A stretch of DNA of 38,500 nucleotides from Mesostigma viride (taxonomy: Eukaryota; Streptophyta; Mesostigmatophyceae; Mesostigmatales; Mesostigmataceae), in contig RPFO01000972.1 in the NCBI GenBank assembly GCA_009746045.1, forward strand, positions 472,124 through 510,623, read 5' to 3'. The notes under the pieces were generated by a model. That model did not search any database, had not been told where the DNA came from, and saw only the letters and a list, made by a program, of their open reading frames with translations. The translations under genes and the position numbers were made by a program. Below, piece by piece: positions 37,158 through 38,500 of the stretch (position 1 is the first letter of the stretch; the number at the start of each line of letters is the position of its first letter).

Positions 37158-37774
37158 AGTTGTGAGGGTAAGAATGCCACGAATTCCGCCATGGTTCTTG
37201 CAGGAAGTTGCCTTTATTAATAACAAGGAAACACAGACGTAAGTCACGTCACTTCCAAGACTGCACGCAGCACAGACGACAGGGTCGCAGTGCCAAGAGA
37301 ACGTGCACGCAAGAACTAGCGCCCCAGTGTGACCAAGTCACTCATATAGCTTGCTAGGGACGCGTCCAAGTATTCAGCTGCACTGTCACAGCTGAACTGT
37401 CAATCAATTGATTACACAGACTCTGGCACGCCTTTGGCGCGCAGATCTATCAATTGTCCATACGGCTAGTCCTGTGGACCTATCCGTACACTAGTCAGCA
37501 TCAATTGTCTCATAGGTCCTGGCGCGCTACAGTGCGCCTACCTATCAATTGACCATCAAGTCCTGTACAAGTCCTGTCAACGTCCTGCGGACTATCAAAG
37601 TGACACTTGTACATCCTGTGTCCGTACGCGCCCACAGTGGCGCGCCGGGTACTGTCGGCACAGCCTAGGAAACGTCATAACTTTTACGTTCCTTAACCAA
37701 ATGAGGCGTTCAAGGTGCCGTTGGAAAGAGCGTAACAATCTCTATCCATCTAACGTAAATCCTTTACGTTAACT
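37158..37774 (-). repeat. 3' LTR of element B
   Basis: 617 bp, AGTTGTGAGG...ACGTTAACT. It is the same length as both LTRs of element A with a handful of substitutions (for example around 37223 and 37275). Confidence 0.95.
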
Positions 37775-38500
37775 CCAATCCCTTCTTTTCTTTAGGGATC
37801 ACATCCCCTGCCAGGGACCCTTGAAGTAGCTTGAAATGTCCTTCACTCCAGCTTGAAGCTTGAACAGATGTCTTTAATGGCCATTGCCATTCCCCCAGCC
37901 CTTTCTTTTAAGGAACTGGAAAAGAAACAGATCTGCCACAGGGAAAACCATTCATGAGAAATGGATAAAAACCTATGGAAGTGGCATTACAGAGTACCAC
38001 CAGATATTAGAAGCACACAAAATTAAATACATACAGGTTAATTCTATGAGGTCTTCTCCAGGAATTAATCCCATCACCTCGGTAGAGCCTCCAGTACAAT
38101 GACCTTCTGGCGGTGAGTTACATTAATCCCAGATACTAATCCCATAAAACCCAGTACATATTCAATATAAGTACAATAAATCCATGACAATTAAAATACC
38201 ACTTGACAAAGTAAGGCGTATTACAATAGTTTGCCTGTCATTCTCTCAACAGGGGTCTATTGGCGCCCGTCTTACGGCGCCCGTCTACTTGCCAGATGGT
38301 AAACTGCCACAGCAAACAAATGACAAAATGAAACACATAGGCAACAATTAAATCCTGCCCTGGGGAACTAGGGAAGTCTGAACAGGCAAACACCTGAACA
38401 GGCCAGCTTGTAGAAACATAATACCAGGGAATCGAACCCCGCCCTATAAACCCCAGAATAAAGGTTCCCAGACCATTGTGAGAGTATGTACAAATATACA
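37775..38500 (-). other. 3' untranslated region of element B
   Basis: Homologous to 29346-30050. It carries the same polypurine tract and the B-box word GGTTCGATTCC at 38428-38438 (minus strand). No ORF here is supported. Confidence 0.75.

Larger units (their letters stand above)
37158..38500 (-). mobile_element. element B: sister copy of element A, left end only
   Basis: A complete 617-bp LTR (37158-37774) is followed by the same 3' untranslated region as in element A, up to the window edge. It is nearly identical to A, but A lacks 19 bp present here near 37798-37816. Since the LTR plus 3' UTR comes first on the plus strand, the element is on the minus strand, like A. Its coding region is outside the window. 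Confidence 0.92.

Overview
The window is eukaryotic and consists almost entirely of transposable elements. The evidence is Ty1/copia-type LTR retrotransposons, RTE/L1-like LINE debris, a pogo/Tigger-type DNA transposon, long minisatellites and a CAG tract, with no operons and no bacterial-style genes. I found no host housekeeping gene, rRNA or intact tRNA. The GC-rich coding sequence mixed with AT-rich spacers, together with this set of elements, suggests a repeat-rich protist or microalgal genome. That placement is a weak inference; the species cannot be named from the sequence.

Layout from left to right. 0-2.2 kb: unassigned sequence with plus-strand LINE tail fragments. 2.2-3.6 kb: a decayed LINE ORF1-like gene on the minus strand. 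3.7-11.3 kb: a complete 7.6-kb copia-like element, called element C here, on the minus strand, with ~470-bp LTRs and a 5-bp target duplication ATGGC. 11.3-13.9 kb: a pile of plus-strand LINE ORF2 fragments, including an RT domain with a YADD box. 14.0-17.0 kb: a 2951-bp pogo/Tigger-like transposon with perfect 32-bp inverted repeats and a TA duplication. 17.0-18.05 kb: another LINE fragment, then what may be the 5' LTR and leader of a plus-strand retroelement, called element D here. 18.055-28.080 kb: a 10,026-bp segment bounded by perfect 29-bp inverted repeats and a TCA triplet, packed with minisatellites and holding two unrecognised genes. 28.16-37.16 kb: the gag-like gene of element D, cut by a complete 7806-bp copia-like element (A, minus strand, 617-bp LTRs, CTAGA duplication) and then by the start of a sister copy (B), which runs off the right edge.

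How the pieces fit. Removing element A and one copy of its 5-bp duplication makes the gag-like frame of D continuous, so the nesting order is well supported: D is older, and A and B are younger and of one family. Elements A and C differ in LTR sequence but share an unusual architecture. Their LTRs end in AGTT...AACT rather than TG...CA. Both have an ORF that starts 18-24 nt inside the 5' LTR, with no room for a standard tRNA primer site. Their integrases have D-x29-E spacing, and their RT active site reads HGDD rather than YVDD. A retropepsin-like segment lies between integrase and RT, where normal copia order puts protease before integrase. In A, gag and pol are in one frame separated by a single UGA. 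Taken together this looks like a divergent copia lineage and is the most interesting system in the window.

Several ORFs are broken by single-base frame changes even where the LTRs are almost identical. Recent decay, programmed frameshifting and assembly indels cannot be told apart from this sequence alone.
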